This document shows, in pieces, positions 1 through 13,310 of a stretch of 64,000 nucleotides of DNA (position 1 is the first letter of the stretch; every line of letters begins with the position of its first letter). The notes under the pieces are model-generated. The model was not told where the DNA came from. It searched no databases and saw only the letters and a list, made by a program, of their open reading frames with translations. The position numbers and the translations under genes were made by a program. Location: NCBI RefSeq assembly GCF_032854445.1, contig NC_088304.1:14397704-14461703 (forward strand). The letters run 5' to 3'. This DNA is from Liolophura sinensis. Its lineage: Eukaryota > Mollusca > Polyplacophora > Chitonida > Chitonidae.

Positions 1-570
1 TAGGCCTTCACGTCCAATTTTGCCGTCTTGCCAACGTGTTGTTCCTTCATCTTAAGTAAACATGGCCGTCAGCGTTACATTCGACTAGTACAGTGCAGAA
101 ATTACATCCAGCATCGATTCGACATGATTTGTGTTCATGGACAGACAGAGGACAGGGGAAATGTTAGACGAAATGACAAACCAAACCCTTGGTATATGTC
201 AAATGACAGCGTTATCCAAGGCTGATCACAACTCCACTGATCTCCATGCATGGATTGCCAATATCTGTGGCAATCATTTGTGGCACTCTCTTCTACTTCC
301 GGGTCACATTTAATGACCTTGATTAAAATTATCTTGCTACTGTAATTGCATACATCTGCCAAGGACTTTTATCTGAATTTCACCAGAAAATGTCATTAAT
401 ACTCTGTAATATTATACGCTGTTTTAGCATAATGTGTTCCGACTAAACTTAACTTAAATTAAATAATGCGCAGACCGTATCTTAATTTTAATGTGTTAAT
501 TACACATAAACCTAAAAGGGAATCTGATATTTTTAATATAAGTACATGATTTAAAACAGCATGGCCTGAT
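1..570. other. Gene-free AT-rich DNA
   Basis: Short open frames occur on both strands but none has a recognisable domain, signal peptide or splice context. I see nothing specific here. Confidence 0.6.
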
Positions 571-580
571 TATTGATTTT

Positions 581-856
581 CTTTTTTTTTCTTTTTTTTT
601 TGATTGGTGTTTTACGCCGTACTCAAGAATATTTCACTTATACGATGGCGGCCAGCATTATGGTGGGCGGAAACCGGGCACAGTTTCCCCCATTATGGTG
701 GGGGAAACCCACGACCATCCACAGGCTGCTGACACACCTTCCCACATACAGCCGGAGAGGAAGCCAGCATGAGCTGGACTTGAACTCACATTGGTGAGAG
801 ACTCCTGGGTCATTACACTGCGCTAGCGCGCTAATCAACTGAGCCACGGAGGCCCC
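581..856 (-). repeat. SINE family A, full-length with target-site duplication
   Basis: Read on the minus strand this is a complete tRNA-derived SINE. The head holds an A-box-like GTGGCTCAGTTGATTAGCGC and a B-box-like GTTCAAGTCC, which are RNA polymerase III promoter elements. The body carries the conserved CCACCATAATGCTGGCCGCC segment and the 3' end is GAGTACGGCGTAAAACACC followed by an A-rich tail, seen as T runs at 581-601. A perfect 10-bp duplication TATTGATTTT flanks it at 571-580 and 857-866, as expected for LINE-mediated retrotransposition. It is the best reference copy for the family here. Confidence 0.93.
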
Positions 857-866
857 TATTGATTTT

Positions 867-3800
867 AATTTTAAAATTTTTTTTTTTGATCATTGACACA
901 ACGCAGACATCTAACTGAGAAAGTAATTTTATCACGTAAAATGCTAAAATTCAGGTCGGTGATTTTTTAAGTAAAAGAATGATGAACGGCCTTGCTGAGA
1001 TACAAAAAAAATGATTGATTGATCGATAATGTGTTTTCTCGTTTTCAAATTTCATTCTCAACACTTTTATTTATTTTGTTATTTTCTTGTTTCCTTTTCA
1101 TATAATTACAATAGTTAATTGCAGTAGTCGATTATTTGAAGAGACAGGTTTACTGGAAGGAAATCGGTTTGAGTCTAGGCGTAGAAATATTCATTTGTGT
1201 ACCAAATATCAAACATAATTGACGTTTTGAGTCAATAATTATTATTGTTCCAAAACAATTTTCCACGCAGACGCTCATAAATCTAAGAGAGTGTAATATA
1301 GAATAAGAATTTAGGAAGAACTCATGCGAAGAGAAGACGTGAACAGTTTCCTACAATTCCAGATATATTATCAGGCATTAACGTGCTGTTCTATGCGTAT
1401 AAAAATAATCCAAGCCGTGTCCTTTACTTGTATGTAAGTCGTTTATAATTAAAATATGTATGTAAGTCACAGTTTGATTGTAACGTATTAACCATAATGA
1501 GTAATAACTTGTAACGTTAACTGAACACACAAAAGATTTAGCAGATGTTACAAGGCGTGATATGCACACGGCATGTATATGCAGGGCCCTTCGGTATATT
1601 CCTAACCAGTATAAGCAGAACTAACGATGTCAGAATTGAAACTATCCGTACAGTCGTAAAGTCAGTATGACTATATATAAACGGCAAGAGTGAAGGGGAA
1701 AATAACACACCCCAGTTCGTCAGTCTGACATACAAACGAACCTAGAACTTCAACGGAAACTCAGTAGCTGTATATATTCAGGGAAAATGAACAGATTAAC
1801 TGGCTGCTCAAACAGAAATGACACGAAATGCAGCCTTTCCTGTGTGTAGGTAAATCGTAGCATGCAGTATAAGAGTATAGATGTAACTAAAATAGGTTCA
1901 CCAGGAATGCACCTTTAAAGTACATGTACAACACGAACACGCTCACCACGGTGCCCAGCGGCCAGTTCACGTGTTACAATAGCTTATCTTAACATTTCAA
2001 TTAGATTCGAACATTATCTTAACAGTTTGTCTCGATGGAAGTGCTCTTAACTGTTCTGCCTACTGGCTACTGCCATGGTATTCCAGTCTCGCACATGTGA
2101 CAACCGTGAGAAAACAACGGCAATTTTATGATGCAGACCAGTTATACATTCACATCCATTCTCACCAGTAAGGTGGACATCTAAACTGACCTTTACAGAG
2201 TTTAGAACGAGCAGATCGTAACTGTTGGTCTCCGAGACATCTTGGCATGGTTAACTGCCAAATGATATCAACAATACTCTATCTTCCGCATTTCAGTTTT
2301 TCAGTTAATTTATGTTATCTACAGTCAATTCTTCATTGATTACTGTGAGTTATGAAATTTCTGACATTTCGGTACAAGTAACCAGGGTATCAACGTGTAC
2401 ACTATTGCGCCGTAGTTCTGCTAAAGCTATTACGGCACATATTGTATCCTCGACGTGGCACTGGAAACTTAAAAGGGCGTATAGAGTAAGGATTCGCAAA
2501 ATCCTATTCTGGAAAAAGGCAGAGTATACAGATCAATGCGTGTCAATCACCCTGTATTGCTCGAGAAATGCTTATAACGTCCTGACCTTCTGGGCAATTG
2601 TTTACGACAAATCCTGACGTGGGAGGTCAACTTATTAAACTTTCGGTGTTCGGTGTCCGCCGTTTGGGGGAAAGTAAAAAGAAAGGTTAAATCGAATGCT
2701 GACCAGTGACAAAGACGAATAGCTTGTTCACAGATGTCTCGGTTTTAAAATCATTTCATAGGCACAAAAGAACTGCACTGAAAACAACCTTTTCCGATAA
2801 AAGATATACAGTTTAATTTTTTTTATGAATTGTTTTTTGTCAGTCAGCAAAAACAACATTTGTTTTTGTGTCTGTTTTTAAGAATATATCATGGTTTCAT
2901 GCGATCATAAAATCAATCCAAAATGGCGGATCATTATCTTGATCAAAATAATTGTTTGCATATAAATACACACTGTCCTTAAATACCTGTTACAATCGCA
3001 TTTAAAAAATATACAAAAGTATTATTACATGTATATATACTTATGATTACACATATAACCAAAATTTGAACTTTACTTTTAATTTTATTTGATTTATTTT
3101 TACAAATTTGATATTTTTTCTGAAATATTTTTCCTTCAAAATTTTCAGATTAAGGCCTTTCAATTTTTACAAATGTTTAGTAATTTTATGTGATCACAAG
3201 GTAAGAACGCATAAAATTTTTGCACGTTTGTAATTGTGTGGTACGAATACAAATTATGTGAAATACAAAATGTTTATAATCATTAGTTAGTTGTATTAAT
3301 GACTATAAATCACATTTATGAGTTAGGGGTTAAACAGTGCGTAAACAAACAACAATAAATCCCGAATTCGTAATGCCTAATCTCGTATTTATTCATTATA
3401 TATTTAAACTTCATTTTTTTCGTTGTATTTCAACCTGAAACAGTTATCAACAGATACTCTTTAGAGAATCTTTTCCCACTAGCGACAAAAAAGGAAATTT
3501 ATAGTGAAGAGATTATACAGATTTGATTTTTCTTCCTCATTTTACATACCAATTTTATGGTATTATAGTTACCCAACCCTTCATTAAAATGAATCCATGA
3601 GAATAATTTGAAGCCATTAAGTGGATGTAAAGTATTCAGAGCAAAATCGAATTCATTTGAACTCGGGTTTTATTGATTTTAGTTTTAAGATAAATCCTGT
3701 AAAAATGATGTCAGTCATCTTAGGAAGTCAAACGCGTTCCACATATCTTTACGCTCTGTTTGATTTTTATTGATCACATGAAAAATTCAATTCGACGGAG

Positions 3801-3998
3801 AAAATTCAATACAGCAAGGAAATATATACTTTCAAGTTTTGCAATTTAAAGATTTAGAATGTGCTGTACATTTCTTCTTTGAGCTCTTTTATTTCTTGGA
3901 TTGTGCTATTTGCATATTCTACATGATAATTATAAAATAACAAACTTGTGTAAATAAATCTAATAAAAGAGTAGGTTAAAGCACTGTAGAACATATAG
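867..3998. other. Gene-free AT-rich DNA
   Basis: About 3.1 kb of AT-rich sequence. The longest frame (2312-2617, 101 codons) has no recognisable domain, and I could not connect it to plausible exons. No repeat family was recognised. Confidence 0.6.
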
Positions 3999-4243
3999 TG
4001 TACAAATCATAATCTGTTCATTTTAACAGAAACACTGTTGTCTGAGTAATGGTAGAATATATTTTGCTATTGCAGCAAATTGCAGCAAAAACATATTCTA
4101 TTAATTCAACATAAATAGTCTACGAGACTAACGGGATATTATGTTGAATATGACAGAACATTGTGTTGTAATAAAAGAACACATTCTAGCATCACTCAGA
4201 AAGCAAATTTTCTGTTGAAAATAAAAGATTAATTTGAGTGTAG
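3999..4243 (+). mobile_element. MITE-like element, family 1, copy 1
   Basis: This roughly 245-bp segment aligns along its length with copies at 37226 and 45061. Shared internal landmarks are CTGTTGTCTGAGT, ATTCTGTTAATTCAACAT-like and ATATTATGTTGAATATG. It ends in TTTGAGTGTAG, the reverse complement of the CTACACTCAAA that opens the copy at 37226, so the family has terminal inverted repeats. The 5' end is eroded here (GTGTACAAATCATAATCTG). It has no coding capacity and would depend on a transposase encoded elsewhere. The superfamily is undetermined. Confidence 0.75.
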
Positions 4244-5179
4244 GTCTATTCCAAAAATGAAAGATTGTTACGAATTATTGTAAAGCATTTTATCTATCTA
4301 AATTCTGCCAGTCCTGACTCTGTGAATGTTGCTTGTTGACAATACAAATAGACATGTACGTTACATATATATATATATGGGGACAAGGTAAGGTCAGGCC
4401 TACGATAAGCCATCTATACTGCTGTTGTCCCGATCTAGGTCTTCATAATTTAGTCTGTTTTACCTGGGTGGTCTCCACAAATCTATTAACACCAATTAAA
4501 CTATTTCTTCTTGTGTCTTTTTCGCTTTTTTATTTTTATGTCTGGTGGTTTGTAAGCCTGTTTGAATTTCTCACGAGATCTCGCCTGGGGCGGGACTAAG
4601 GTCGACCAGGTGACCAATCTGTGTCGATACAAACTTGAATGCGACATTCCGGACATACCATTGATCGGTGGTGAACACACACTGGTCAGTTCGGCTGGAC
4701 ACAGGTCATCGCCAACTATATACTTTATCGCCATTTTTCAGATGGCGAGAATTCTTTCACAAGGCATTATAAATGTGATACTGCATTTTGCTGACAGCTA
4801 AGCCTCTTAATATTGTTTATAGGGGAAAGGTATTATCGACTCGTATAACGTATCTATACCACTGATCTACCGATCTTCACGGATAACGTCAGCGCATTCC
4901 TGACGCTAAGAAACCACTTTGATTATATACATAGTTATGAGTTCCATTTGTGTGTATTAAGTGCCCTTATTACAAAATATAAAATTAATAACAATAATAA
5001 TAGTAATATATTACAATCACATACAAGGCTTAATTAGTCATACCAAGCGTCGGAAATGTTGAGCCATCTAGAACCAATCATTCCCTATAAATTGCGTATC
5101 GTCAAGTGCTTTAAGTTAGAAGGTGGAGCCAAACAACAAACAGGAGTGACTTTAACTGGACATCGGTGTTAAACTTATA
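4244..5179. other. Gene-free AT-rich DNA
   Basis: Contains a short (TA)n run near 4364-4378 and no convincing exon. The open frames at 4333-4801 on both strands overlap one another and have no recognisable motif. Confidence 0.55.
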
Positions 5180-5375
5180 TATTTATTAATCTGATCGGTA
5201 TTTTACGCCGTACTCAAGAACATTTCGTTTATACGTCGGCGGCCAGCATTATGGTGGGAGGAAACATGGGCATGCGACCATCCGAGGATTGCATGAGCTG
5301 GACTTGAACTCACAGCGACTGCATTGGGTCATTGCGCCACGCAGGCACGCTGACCACCTCGACCATGGATGGCCC
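5180..5375 (-). repeat. SINE family A, internally deleted
   Basis: Starts with the tail-end signature TTTTACGCCGTACTCAAGAA and proceeds to the tRNA-like head (TTGAACTCACAGCG ... CTGACCACC). The middle of the body is missing between AAACATGGGC and the head, so this is a diverged, deleted copy. Confidence 0.85.
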
Positions 5376-6359
5376 TGCGTAAACATATGCTGCAACATTT
5401 ATTCGCAACAATAAATAAATTTCACGGACGAATGATCTACAATTATAATATTTTACTTGACGTGAGGATTACTTCACTGGCACTGGGGGAAACACAACAG
5501 GTAAAGACGGTCTGGAGGGATTATTATAGACAGTTTAGCGCTTGCAGGGAGAAACATGAAATTGATGAGTCGAAGGTGGATATGTCTGTTTGGATACTCT
5601 GACATTGCCCACGCCCATCGCTTAATCTCTGTCAACAAAAAGCCCAGGGTAAAGTTAAAATCTCTTTGACAAAAAAGACTCATACGCCAACAGAAGTCTG
5701 TGGTTATACACAATTACGAATGAGGGCGTGGGGGGAAGAGGACTTGGGTTCATAAAAAGCTCAAATGATTTATATTTACAGCGAGATGTGTATAGCCATG
5801 TTATACTGAATATCTTGACTGTATTCTGTAAAGATTTAAATTTTTCATTTGTCTAACAATTATACTCAACATATATTTCATCTATATTAATATAATGAAC
5901 TGTAAATATAGTATATTAGTGTATATATATGCTTTGAATGTTGAGACAAATGATATGGCTTTTGCAAAAGAGCCTTCTAATTTGATGACTGAATGGCATG
6001 TTGGATATTTGAATTTTTGTATCAAAATTGTTTTTGAGGATTTGAACATGTTTAGAATAAATAATTGCTTGCATATTTCAATTATTTTCATTTATAGTTA
6101 TAAATGAAAACACAAGTAGATCATCATTCTTCACAATCAAGTTACACTTCAAAAGTGGCACATAATTTCACCGAATAAAATTTACTATGCTAAATTGTAT
6201 AAAAGTTTCACATAGGTAGATGTCATAAAAATGGCCATAGTTTAGTTTTGATAATATTTTGTTTTCACGTGATTGAGAGCATAAAATAATATGTATTTTC
6301 ATGCAGTTTATGCTGTGTGGCACACTCAGTTCATGTATATGATGTATTCAAGATGTATT
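5376..6359. other. Gene-free DNA
   Basis: No supported gene. The open frames at 5369-5713 and 5882-6107 occur on both strands of the same AT-rich stretch and lack domain features. Confidence 0.55.
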
Positions 6360-6560
6360 CGTCCGTGTCTGGCCAATATAAGATAGTGGGTTCAAATCCA
6401 GTCCCCGCTGGTTATGCTAAAGCTTTAAGTCAGGCAGTTTGTTAACTGCTTGGTGAAGGGTGGTGTTGTACCCTGGTCATTCCATTTCCCTCCATCCATA
6501 AAACCTACCATCGCCGCATACGGAAGACAAAAAATGAGTATCGCGTAACACACCAACCCA
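6360..6560 (+). repeat. SINE family C fragment
   Basis: Begins near a B-box-like GGTTCAAATCC and continues through CAGTTTGTTAACTGCTTGGTGAAGG, then CCATAAAACCTACCATCGCCG. These landmarks recur in reverse at 53400-53539, and the CCATAAAAC segment recurs at 17360-17492 and 46150-46262. The 3' end is degraded and runs into a family A piece, so two SINEs lie in tandem. Confidence 0.7.
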
Positions 6561-6580
6561 GTAAATGAGCAGATAAATAC

Positions 6581-6690
6581 AGTGCCAGCAGCCTGCAGAT
6601 GGTCGTGGGTTTCCTCTTGGGTCTGCCCGGTTTCCTCCTAAAAGAATGCTCACCGCCGTCGTGTAATTAAAACACCAATTATATAAACAG
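6581..6690 (+). repeat. SINE family A, 5'-truncated
   Basis: Carries CAGATGGTCGTGGGTTTCC, GTCTGCCCGGTTTCC, CACCGCCGTCGTGTAA and AAAACACCAATTAT, in the order of the family A body and tail. The tRNA-like head is absent and the region around the GAGTACGGCG signature is deleted. Confidence 0.8.
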
Positions 6691-8809
6691 ATAAGACAAA
6701 TATAAAAAAAACGTAATCGAAAAGGTCATCTACAAAGAAATACATTAATGTCATATCTATATCTGTAAACTATATTTACTACAAAAAGATATTCGAAGAC
6801 CCCTCCCTCATTTTTGGCATGCTGTTTTATATTGTTTATTTTGTTGGAAGGTAAAACGTTAATTAAAAGCAATTATTCACAAATTCCATACTCGACGTAT
6901 AATTTTTACACATAAAGTTAGGGCACACAAAAATATCTCCCCAAATCAAAAGATATGACTTAATCGCCATTTATTTGTTCCAAACAGATCATTGCAATTG
7001 ATATTTTCTATATTTTTTTTATATGTACCGGTATTCCGTGGCACACAAGGATAAGGCTGTCATACTGAAATGAAAGCTGTGCAATAATAACAGTATATTT
7101 CGCTTCATCTTCTTGGGTTTTGACGTTTACTAATTAAACATGTATAGCATTAATGATATATATGACATTTAGATGCTAACTATCGCATAACAAAAGACAA
7201 ATACCATGAATAAATTTGGTTCATCAGGTAAATTTATCTTTGTGCATTTGCGATGAAAATTTTTTTTGGAGGCTGCGAAAATCAAACAAGTTATTCTTTA
7301 AAGTAGAAAAAAATGCTCGAAACACGTGTTCATATAAATTCAGTGAGGCCATTTGAGTTGTTGTTATCGAATACTAACACAGTGCTGACTTGGCCAAACT
7401 GTCTACTTAACACATAGAGCACACTCCTTAACGCCCCTTCGGCTTGACTTAATATGTAAAAAACTCCCCTCGGAGTTATGCAATGTCTGCTGTTACTATA
7501 GTCTGTGTATCTAAATGGTAATTACCTACCCATGCACGTGCTAATTACGACGCTAATCCGTGAGTTTATTTACCGCTGTGAATATAATATGTTAAATATT
7601 TAAGCCGACGTACAACTCTATATCTGTATACATATATCGTAACAGGATATGACCAATGTCTGTTTGATAATGATTACATGTAATGTAAATGCTAAAATGA
7701 CATTGAAACTCATGACCCGAGTGTCACTTTTAACAGATCAGTGTTGTTAAATAGAGGCTTCCACGCAAAGATACCGTAGTAACCCAATCAAAATATAGTA
7801 TATAATCACGTGATATTGACAAAAAACATATGCTTTCCATGAAAATATATTCTGCCTTTTTTCATTCAAAAATCTTCGTAAATAACAACAAAATCATTAT
7901 AGTACCGAAGACATAAAGGCATTTCCGGAACATTTTCAATTCTTTACGACTGGATTTTGGTCAAAAGCTGGTGTACACACTTAAAAATTACGTGGATACA
8001 TGTATGCTTAGTTGGTGTTCGGGATATTGACGTTAGCTTGTCCCCCAATGGGGCTAATTTATTCCACAACCGTATGGGTGTCAACGAAAGTATTAAAAAC
8101 TATTAAAATCTTCTGGAAGACATAACAAACTCTGCAACAGCCTGGGGACTTCTGATGTTGTTATTCTCTTGAGCAAGCAAACCGTACATTGCAGAACACC
8201 AAGTGAGACTACCCGCTGTTGGAGCGTAAAACGAAACTGCCTGAATTTATTACAACTAAGTTAAATGTGACCCAGAGATGTTTTCACTTGGCATATGTGG
8301 GGTGTAAATTTAATTTGTGCAGACGTGCGTGTAATGGACATATTCCGGAAACAATCCTAAAAAGAAACATATCAGCCTTACCACTTCTTAGTTGAATACA
8401 GGCATAGTAAATTCGACCATCACTTGCAGCATTTTAGCACTCCTGCCACATAGAAACAAAATAATTTTTAGTGCAATTGCCAAAGTCCTTAGTCTAATGT
8501 TTAAGTGTAAGAGACATGTCAGGGAGTAACAATGCCTCTTTAGACAACCTGTCAACATCTTCATTTCCTACACGAACCTGCGACATGAGCCAGAACCCAT
8601 GAGCCAGGATGCATGTATTCCTTTATATCTGTATTATTTATTACCACTGATCCCATGCATATATACCATGAGTTTAAAACTGTACAGTAACATTACCACT
8701 GCGAATGACTGAGATACTTGTTTAATTGTTATTTGACCTGGAACTCATTCACGGACTACGAATTTGAACTTTGATATGGAATTCATACCTGGAATATTCA
8801 TTGTCTGCC
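6691..8809. other. Gene-free AT-rich DNA
   Basis: About 2.1 kb with no recognisable coding exon, RNA gene or repeat family. Open frames are short and stops are dense in all frames. Confidence 0.6.
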
Positions 8810-8995
8810 CGGCATCATTGGAAACCGATTACCGCTTCTCTCTTGTGTGTTACCGGCTTTATTTCTTATTTGTATAATTTCTTACATACCTTTGTCTTTG
8901 GGTGTTGTTTTGAAAATGGATCTTGCGATTATCGACTTGGAACGCCTTTTACGAACTACGAATGGTATATGAATGTCGGACTTGACGCTTATATT
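8810..8995 (+). repeat. Unclassified dispersed repeat, copy 1
   Basis: This 186-bp segment matches 47428-47626 on the same strand from CGGCATCATTG to GACGCTTATATT, with scattered substitutions and one indel of about 13 bp. It has none of the SINE or MITE landmarks seen elsewhere. In both copies the second half is open in the same frame and would encode RLGTPFT-YEWYM-VG. A decayed exon or a fragment of a mobile element are both possible. Confidence 0.7.
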
Positions 8996-9028
8996 CCAAA
9001 ACACTGTTTAAGGTGGAAATATCAATAT

Positions 9029-9240
9029 TTATTTATGGTGTATTATGCCATACTCCAGAGTATTTTACCTAAACGACGGCGGCCAACATTATGGCTGGAG
9101 GAAAGTGGGCTCGAGGAAACCCACGACCACTCGTCTTTTGCTGACAGACTCTCCCGACCGGAGAGAAAGCCAGCATGAATTGGTCCGGGACTCACATGCT
9201 CCTTGGTCATTGCGCCTAAGCCCTCAGAGACGTCCTCTTG
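9029..9240 (-). repeat. SINE family A, diverged
   Basis: The tail end TATTTATTTATGGTGTATTA opens the element. The ACGACGGCGGCCAACATTATGG body, the ACCCACGACCA segment and a decayed tRNA-like head follow. It starts about 33 bp after the dispersed repeat at 8810-8995. Confidence 0.85.
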
Positions 9241-10736
9241 AATGTACAGGTGTCCTCACAGACGGGCAAAGTCAAGAGAACATGATATAGCCAAAAACTG
9301 TGAGGAGAGGTTAAAGTACATGGAATCATGCACCGTGCATTTAACATGATATAGTCGGAGATAGGGCATAGAAACTGACTTAAAGAAAATACAACGGTGA
9401 AAATCTTAAGGATAAAACGTACAACTTATTTGAGAACCAGTTTAGAAGAGGTAGGAGGCAAAGAAAAACACTGCAGACGTCGTAAGCTCGTGTGTATTTC
9501 CAGTGCGTTGTTATGTAAAATATATATTTAATGGCTCAAAAACATGCCATGAATATAAATCTACCTCGTGAAGGGATACCCGTTACGGTATGAGGTAACA
9601 GCTGTTATATGCCGTGTTCATTTCACTATATTTACCATTTTAGCCCTGTATGCATAATGCGAAAAGGAGAAATATGTACGTTAATTTATTCATAGCTTTT
9701 ACAGGCTTTATAATTATTAATAAAAATGCATTTTTTGGGCTAACAAAAACATACATATCGTGGGTATTACTGGAACGAACAAGATAGCTAACATATAGAT
9801 AGCTCGTTATGAAGGGAATGCGTGAACGTTAGCATTATTGAGCGATATGACTTCTAATTATCAGTGTGTCTATATACTGACATAATTTAGGGCACATCAT
9901 GACGAATGTGTAGTCTTTATATATACGTATGCGTGCAAACCGGCGAATATGTGAGTTGCTGCTGAATGTAAGCCTTCTATATTGTGTGTGACGCCGAGAC
10001 TTCTCCTGGTTTGTCCTGGGGAAATTTACGTCTATATTCTCCTTTCATATTTCGTTTTTATCCTTGTCTCTTGCGACTTAATGTTTCGCTTGGTCACGCT
10101 ATTGTGGCCTCCGGCGATTCGTCTTGTGTGATCCCTGAGCTATGAGGTTAAGAGTAAGCACTCAGATCGACTGCAGACGAAGTAAATAAAGTCGCAGTGA
10201 TTAGCACAAGGCCTCTCTCAATAGCTACTTTTAATTCTCAGATGTGGATTCAACGGATAAAAGTCCTTCCCTAGAACAATTGCATTAGTTAGTGACGGTT
10301 AAAACACTGTCGACTCTCCACTAATTTGTCTCCAGAAGGTTGACAGTACACTGATACTTCTGCTTCTACGACGCGGCGACACTCGCTGTTTAAAACCACG
10401 CACGACGTTTGTAGAGAAGTTTGATGGATGGCGCTGTCAGATTATGTCTTCGTTTGCGCCCGAGGTGTTCCAGGACATGTCGCTGTCCCTTTTTTCCCAA
10501 ACAGTCAATTCTTCCAAAAAACAACACAAAGACATACACAACAAATGGCAAAAGATATCCCTGTGACATATATGTAACCAGATATGCAAGTGCGTTCTAA
10601 GGTTTGTTTAATCCGGTATACACATAAGCGGTTTATACATATTATTTAACTTCTGACGATATGGCTTTTATTACATAACATGGATGTAATATTCCACCAC
10701 TGATATTAGCACCTGACATGCATGGTATACATTTTA
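9241..10736. other. Gene-free DNA
   Basis: About 1.5 kb without a recognisable gene. The last third (about 10080-10500) is less AT-rich than its surroundings but shows no domain-bearing frame. Confidence 0.55.
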
Positions 10737-11030
10737 TATTTATTTATTTATTATTATTTTTATTTATCTATTTATATTTATTTGATTGTTGTTTCACGCC
10801 GTACTCAAGATTTCACTGATACCACGGCGGCCATCATTATGGTGGGAGGAAACCGGGCAGAGCCAGCTGGAAACACACAACTATCCGCAGGTTGCTGGAG
10901 GACCTTCCCATGTACGGCTTGAGAGGAAACTAGCAAGAGCTGGAAATGAACTTACAGCGACTGCATTGGTAAGAGGCTCCTGGGTGAGAAGCTGCCCTGA
11001 CCGGCTAACCACCTCGGTCACTGAGGCCCA
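10737..11030 (-). repeat. SINE family A, near full-length
   Basis: Opens with an irregular TTTA-rich run (the reverse of the (AAAT)n tail), then TTTCACGCCGTACTCAAG, the ACGGCGGCCATCATTATGGTG body and a head ending CACTGAGGCCCA. The flanks show no clear target-site duplication. Confidence 0.9.
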
Positions 11031-11982
11031 GATAATCTTATAAATTCTAGATATACTCATGTTATATGAAATACAGGTTTAAGTTCACGAAAATCTTGTC
11101 CCTTCTGCATGTAAAGAACTGTGTTTTTTTTTTTACATTTCTTTTGCAAAACGTTTCACAGGCTCAGGTATAAAAAACTTTTTGATATATTTACTATACA
11201 CCCTATACACTTCAGATTAACTGAATAAAACTATTAAAGATTTGTTAATTTTTATTTTCATTCATAATTTCAACAAAACGTTAAATTTAAATTATAAACA
11301 AAGTACACACTAACCCAGAGTCATTGTTTAAACTATTGCCAGCTTGACGGTAACTGCTTAGATTTCCACTTGGCTTTCCTGTTTCGCGCATTCATTCATT
11401 CACCTAAAATATTCCTATGCCTTTAACTGCATAAAATACCAATATATATTAATACATTTTTTTAGAAAAATGGATAATATATACGAATGTATAATGTACG
11501 AATGTGGACAAATAAGGAAAAGAGATACAGGCTATACACGCCGTGCAATCGACAAAACACATTAATAGTGTTCAGGCGTTTTGGATGACATGCACTTGAA
11601 TTTGTTATTTTTTTTCTTGTTTCTTTCGAAATTTGCATCCCAAGTTGACCGACCAACCACAACTAAAATATGTCCGCATATCATTTAATTCATGTCAGCG
11701 TTGTTGATGCACTCTTTATTTTACAATGACGATACTGGCACATTTAAATGTCCTATATTCTCTGAACACGACTGTGCATAGTAGTAGTATGTAGTACTGT
11801 GGCAAAAATGTGCGTTCACATAATTTGTGTACCACTAAACAAATTCTGTACACATTAAAAATGACATGTGTACCACTGATACACATGTCACTGTGCGTGT
11901 GTGCAAATTTGTATGCAGTCGTATTTAGAGAACATATCAATAAACACGCTGGGTTTGCGAATAGGAACACTCAGAGAAATAT
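11031..11982. other. Gene-free AT-rich DNA
   Basis: No supported gene or repeat. Overlapping frames on opposite strands at 11716-12058 are chance openings that run into the next SINE. Confidence 0.55.
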
Positions 11983-12150
11983 TTGTTTATTTATTTGTTC
12001 GGTGTTTTACGCCGTACTCAAGAATATTTCACTTATACGACGGCGGCCAGCATTATGATGGGAGAAAACCGGGCACAGATCGGAAAAAACCCCACGTCCA
12101 TCCGCAGGTTGCTTACAGGCCTTCCCACCTAGGGCTTAGAAAAATAGCAT
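11983..12150 (-). repeat. SINE family A, head truncated
   Basis: Carries TTATTTGTTCGGTGTTTTAC, the GCCGTACTCAAGAATATTTC signature, CGACGGCGGCCAGCATTATG, and ATCCGCAGGTTGCTTACAGG. It stops before the tRNA-like head. Confidence 0.9.
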
Positions 12151-13024
12151 GCAGCTCTAAAATACACACTGTACACAACCTCTGTCGTATAATGTGACAT
12201 GCTTTACTTGGCCTGCTCTCCTAGGTCGCTTATCGAAAAAGATATAACTTTAAAAAAAATACATACACCATTGAAAACGAGCAAACAGTGTGGTAAATTA
12301 GGTGTGAGTTTCTCACGATGATTTGCTGTGATAGCTTACTTGTGAAGAAGATCTCATCAGTTTTTGCTAGACCATAATTCAGGCTCGTAATTATGTTTTA
12401 CTACAACGTCATTGGTTCTTTGTTTACCCGCCAATTTTTACGGCTTGCATTTCTATAGCTTGTCAGTGCTTATTACTCCCGTTTTGTTTGCTGCCGTGGT
12501 TTTTTTGATTGCACATTACTTTGACGTTTCACATCCTGAAAACTTTGCCTTTATTCCGCCGGCTAATGATGGATACGCCACCCCCGGGGGCACATCCCCC
12601 TTCAGGGCATTGTTTGTACGGGATCATGCAGGTATATCATTGCTGTAAATAATGTGTATAGATCACATACATATTTCTCAGACGAATTGAGGAGATTTCA
12701 AAGAATTTTCTGATGAGTAATAAAGATAGCATAAAAGATAACAAAATCAAAATATTTCAGATGCTGTTTCGCTAGCTGTTTTTTTTTTCTTACATATAAT
12801 TCAACCTATAACAGTATGCCACACATTAAGAAGAGGTCAGACTAAACGTAAGGTGAACAGGCATTACAACATGGCAAAACGCCATGACATCCAAAGAAAA
12901 AAAAAACAACATTCCAAGACCCGTGTATAATCACCACTGTTAAAATAAACGCCATGGCAATCCTATCATCTATTTTAGGCTATATAGCTTTAACTTGTTT
13001 GGACCGAGAGCGGGGGGGGGGGGA
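12151..13024. other. Gene-free DNA with poly-G run
   Basis: No gene was recognised. A 12-13 bp G homopolymer run lies at about 13012-13023, immediately before the nested SINEs. Confidence 0.55.
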
Positions 13025-13310
13025 GTAGTTCAAACCCCCGGGCTCTACCCGTTTTCCTCCCACCATAATGCTGGCCGCCGTCGTATAAATGAAATGTTAT
13101 ATTTATTTATTTATTTGATTGGTGTTTTACGCCGTAAGCAAGAATATTTCACTTATACGGTGGCGGCCAGCGTTGTGGTGCGGCCAGCCTTATGGTGTGT
13201 GGAAACCGGGTTCGGGGAAACCCACGACCGCATGCAGGTAGCGGCAGACCTTCCCTTGAACAGATGAAATGTTCTATATTGCGGCGTAAAACTCAATCAA
13301 ATATATAAAT
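13025..13310 (+). repeat. SINE family A (outer copy, split by another SINE)
   Basis: The left part (13025-13103) carries CCACCATAATGCTGGCCGCC and GTCGTATAAATGAAATG. The right part (13264-13310) resumes with ATGAAATGTTCTATATTGCG and ends GCGTAAAACTCAATCAAATA. Together they give one 5'-truncated plus-strand SINE, interrupted by the minus-strand copy at 13104-13263. Confidence 0.88.
13104..13263 (-). repeat. SINE family A (inner copy, nested insertion)
   Basis: Begins with TATTTATTTATTTGATTGG, the reverse of the tail, and stops after GGCAGACCTTCCC, so the head was truncated on insertion. It is flanked by ATGAAATGTTATATT (13089-13103) and ATGAAATGTTCTATATT (13264-13280), a slightly diverged target-site duplication. 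It also holds a short local duplication of the GCGGCCAGC segment. Confidence 0.88.
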
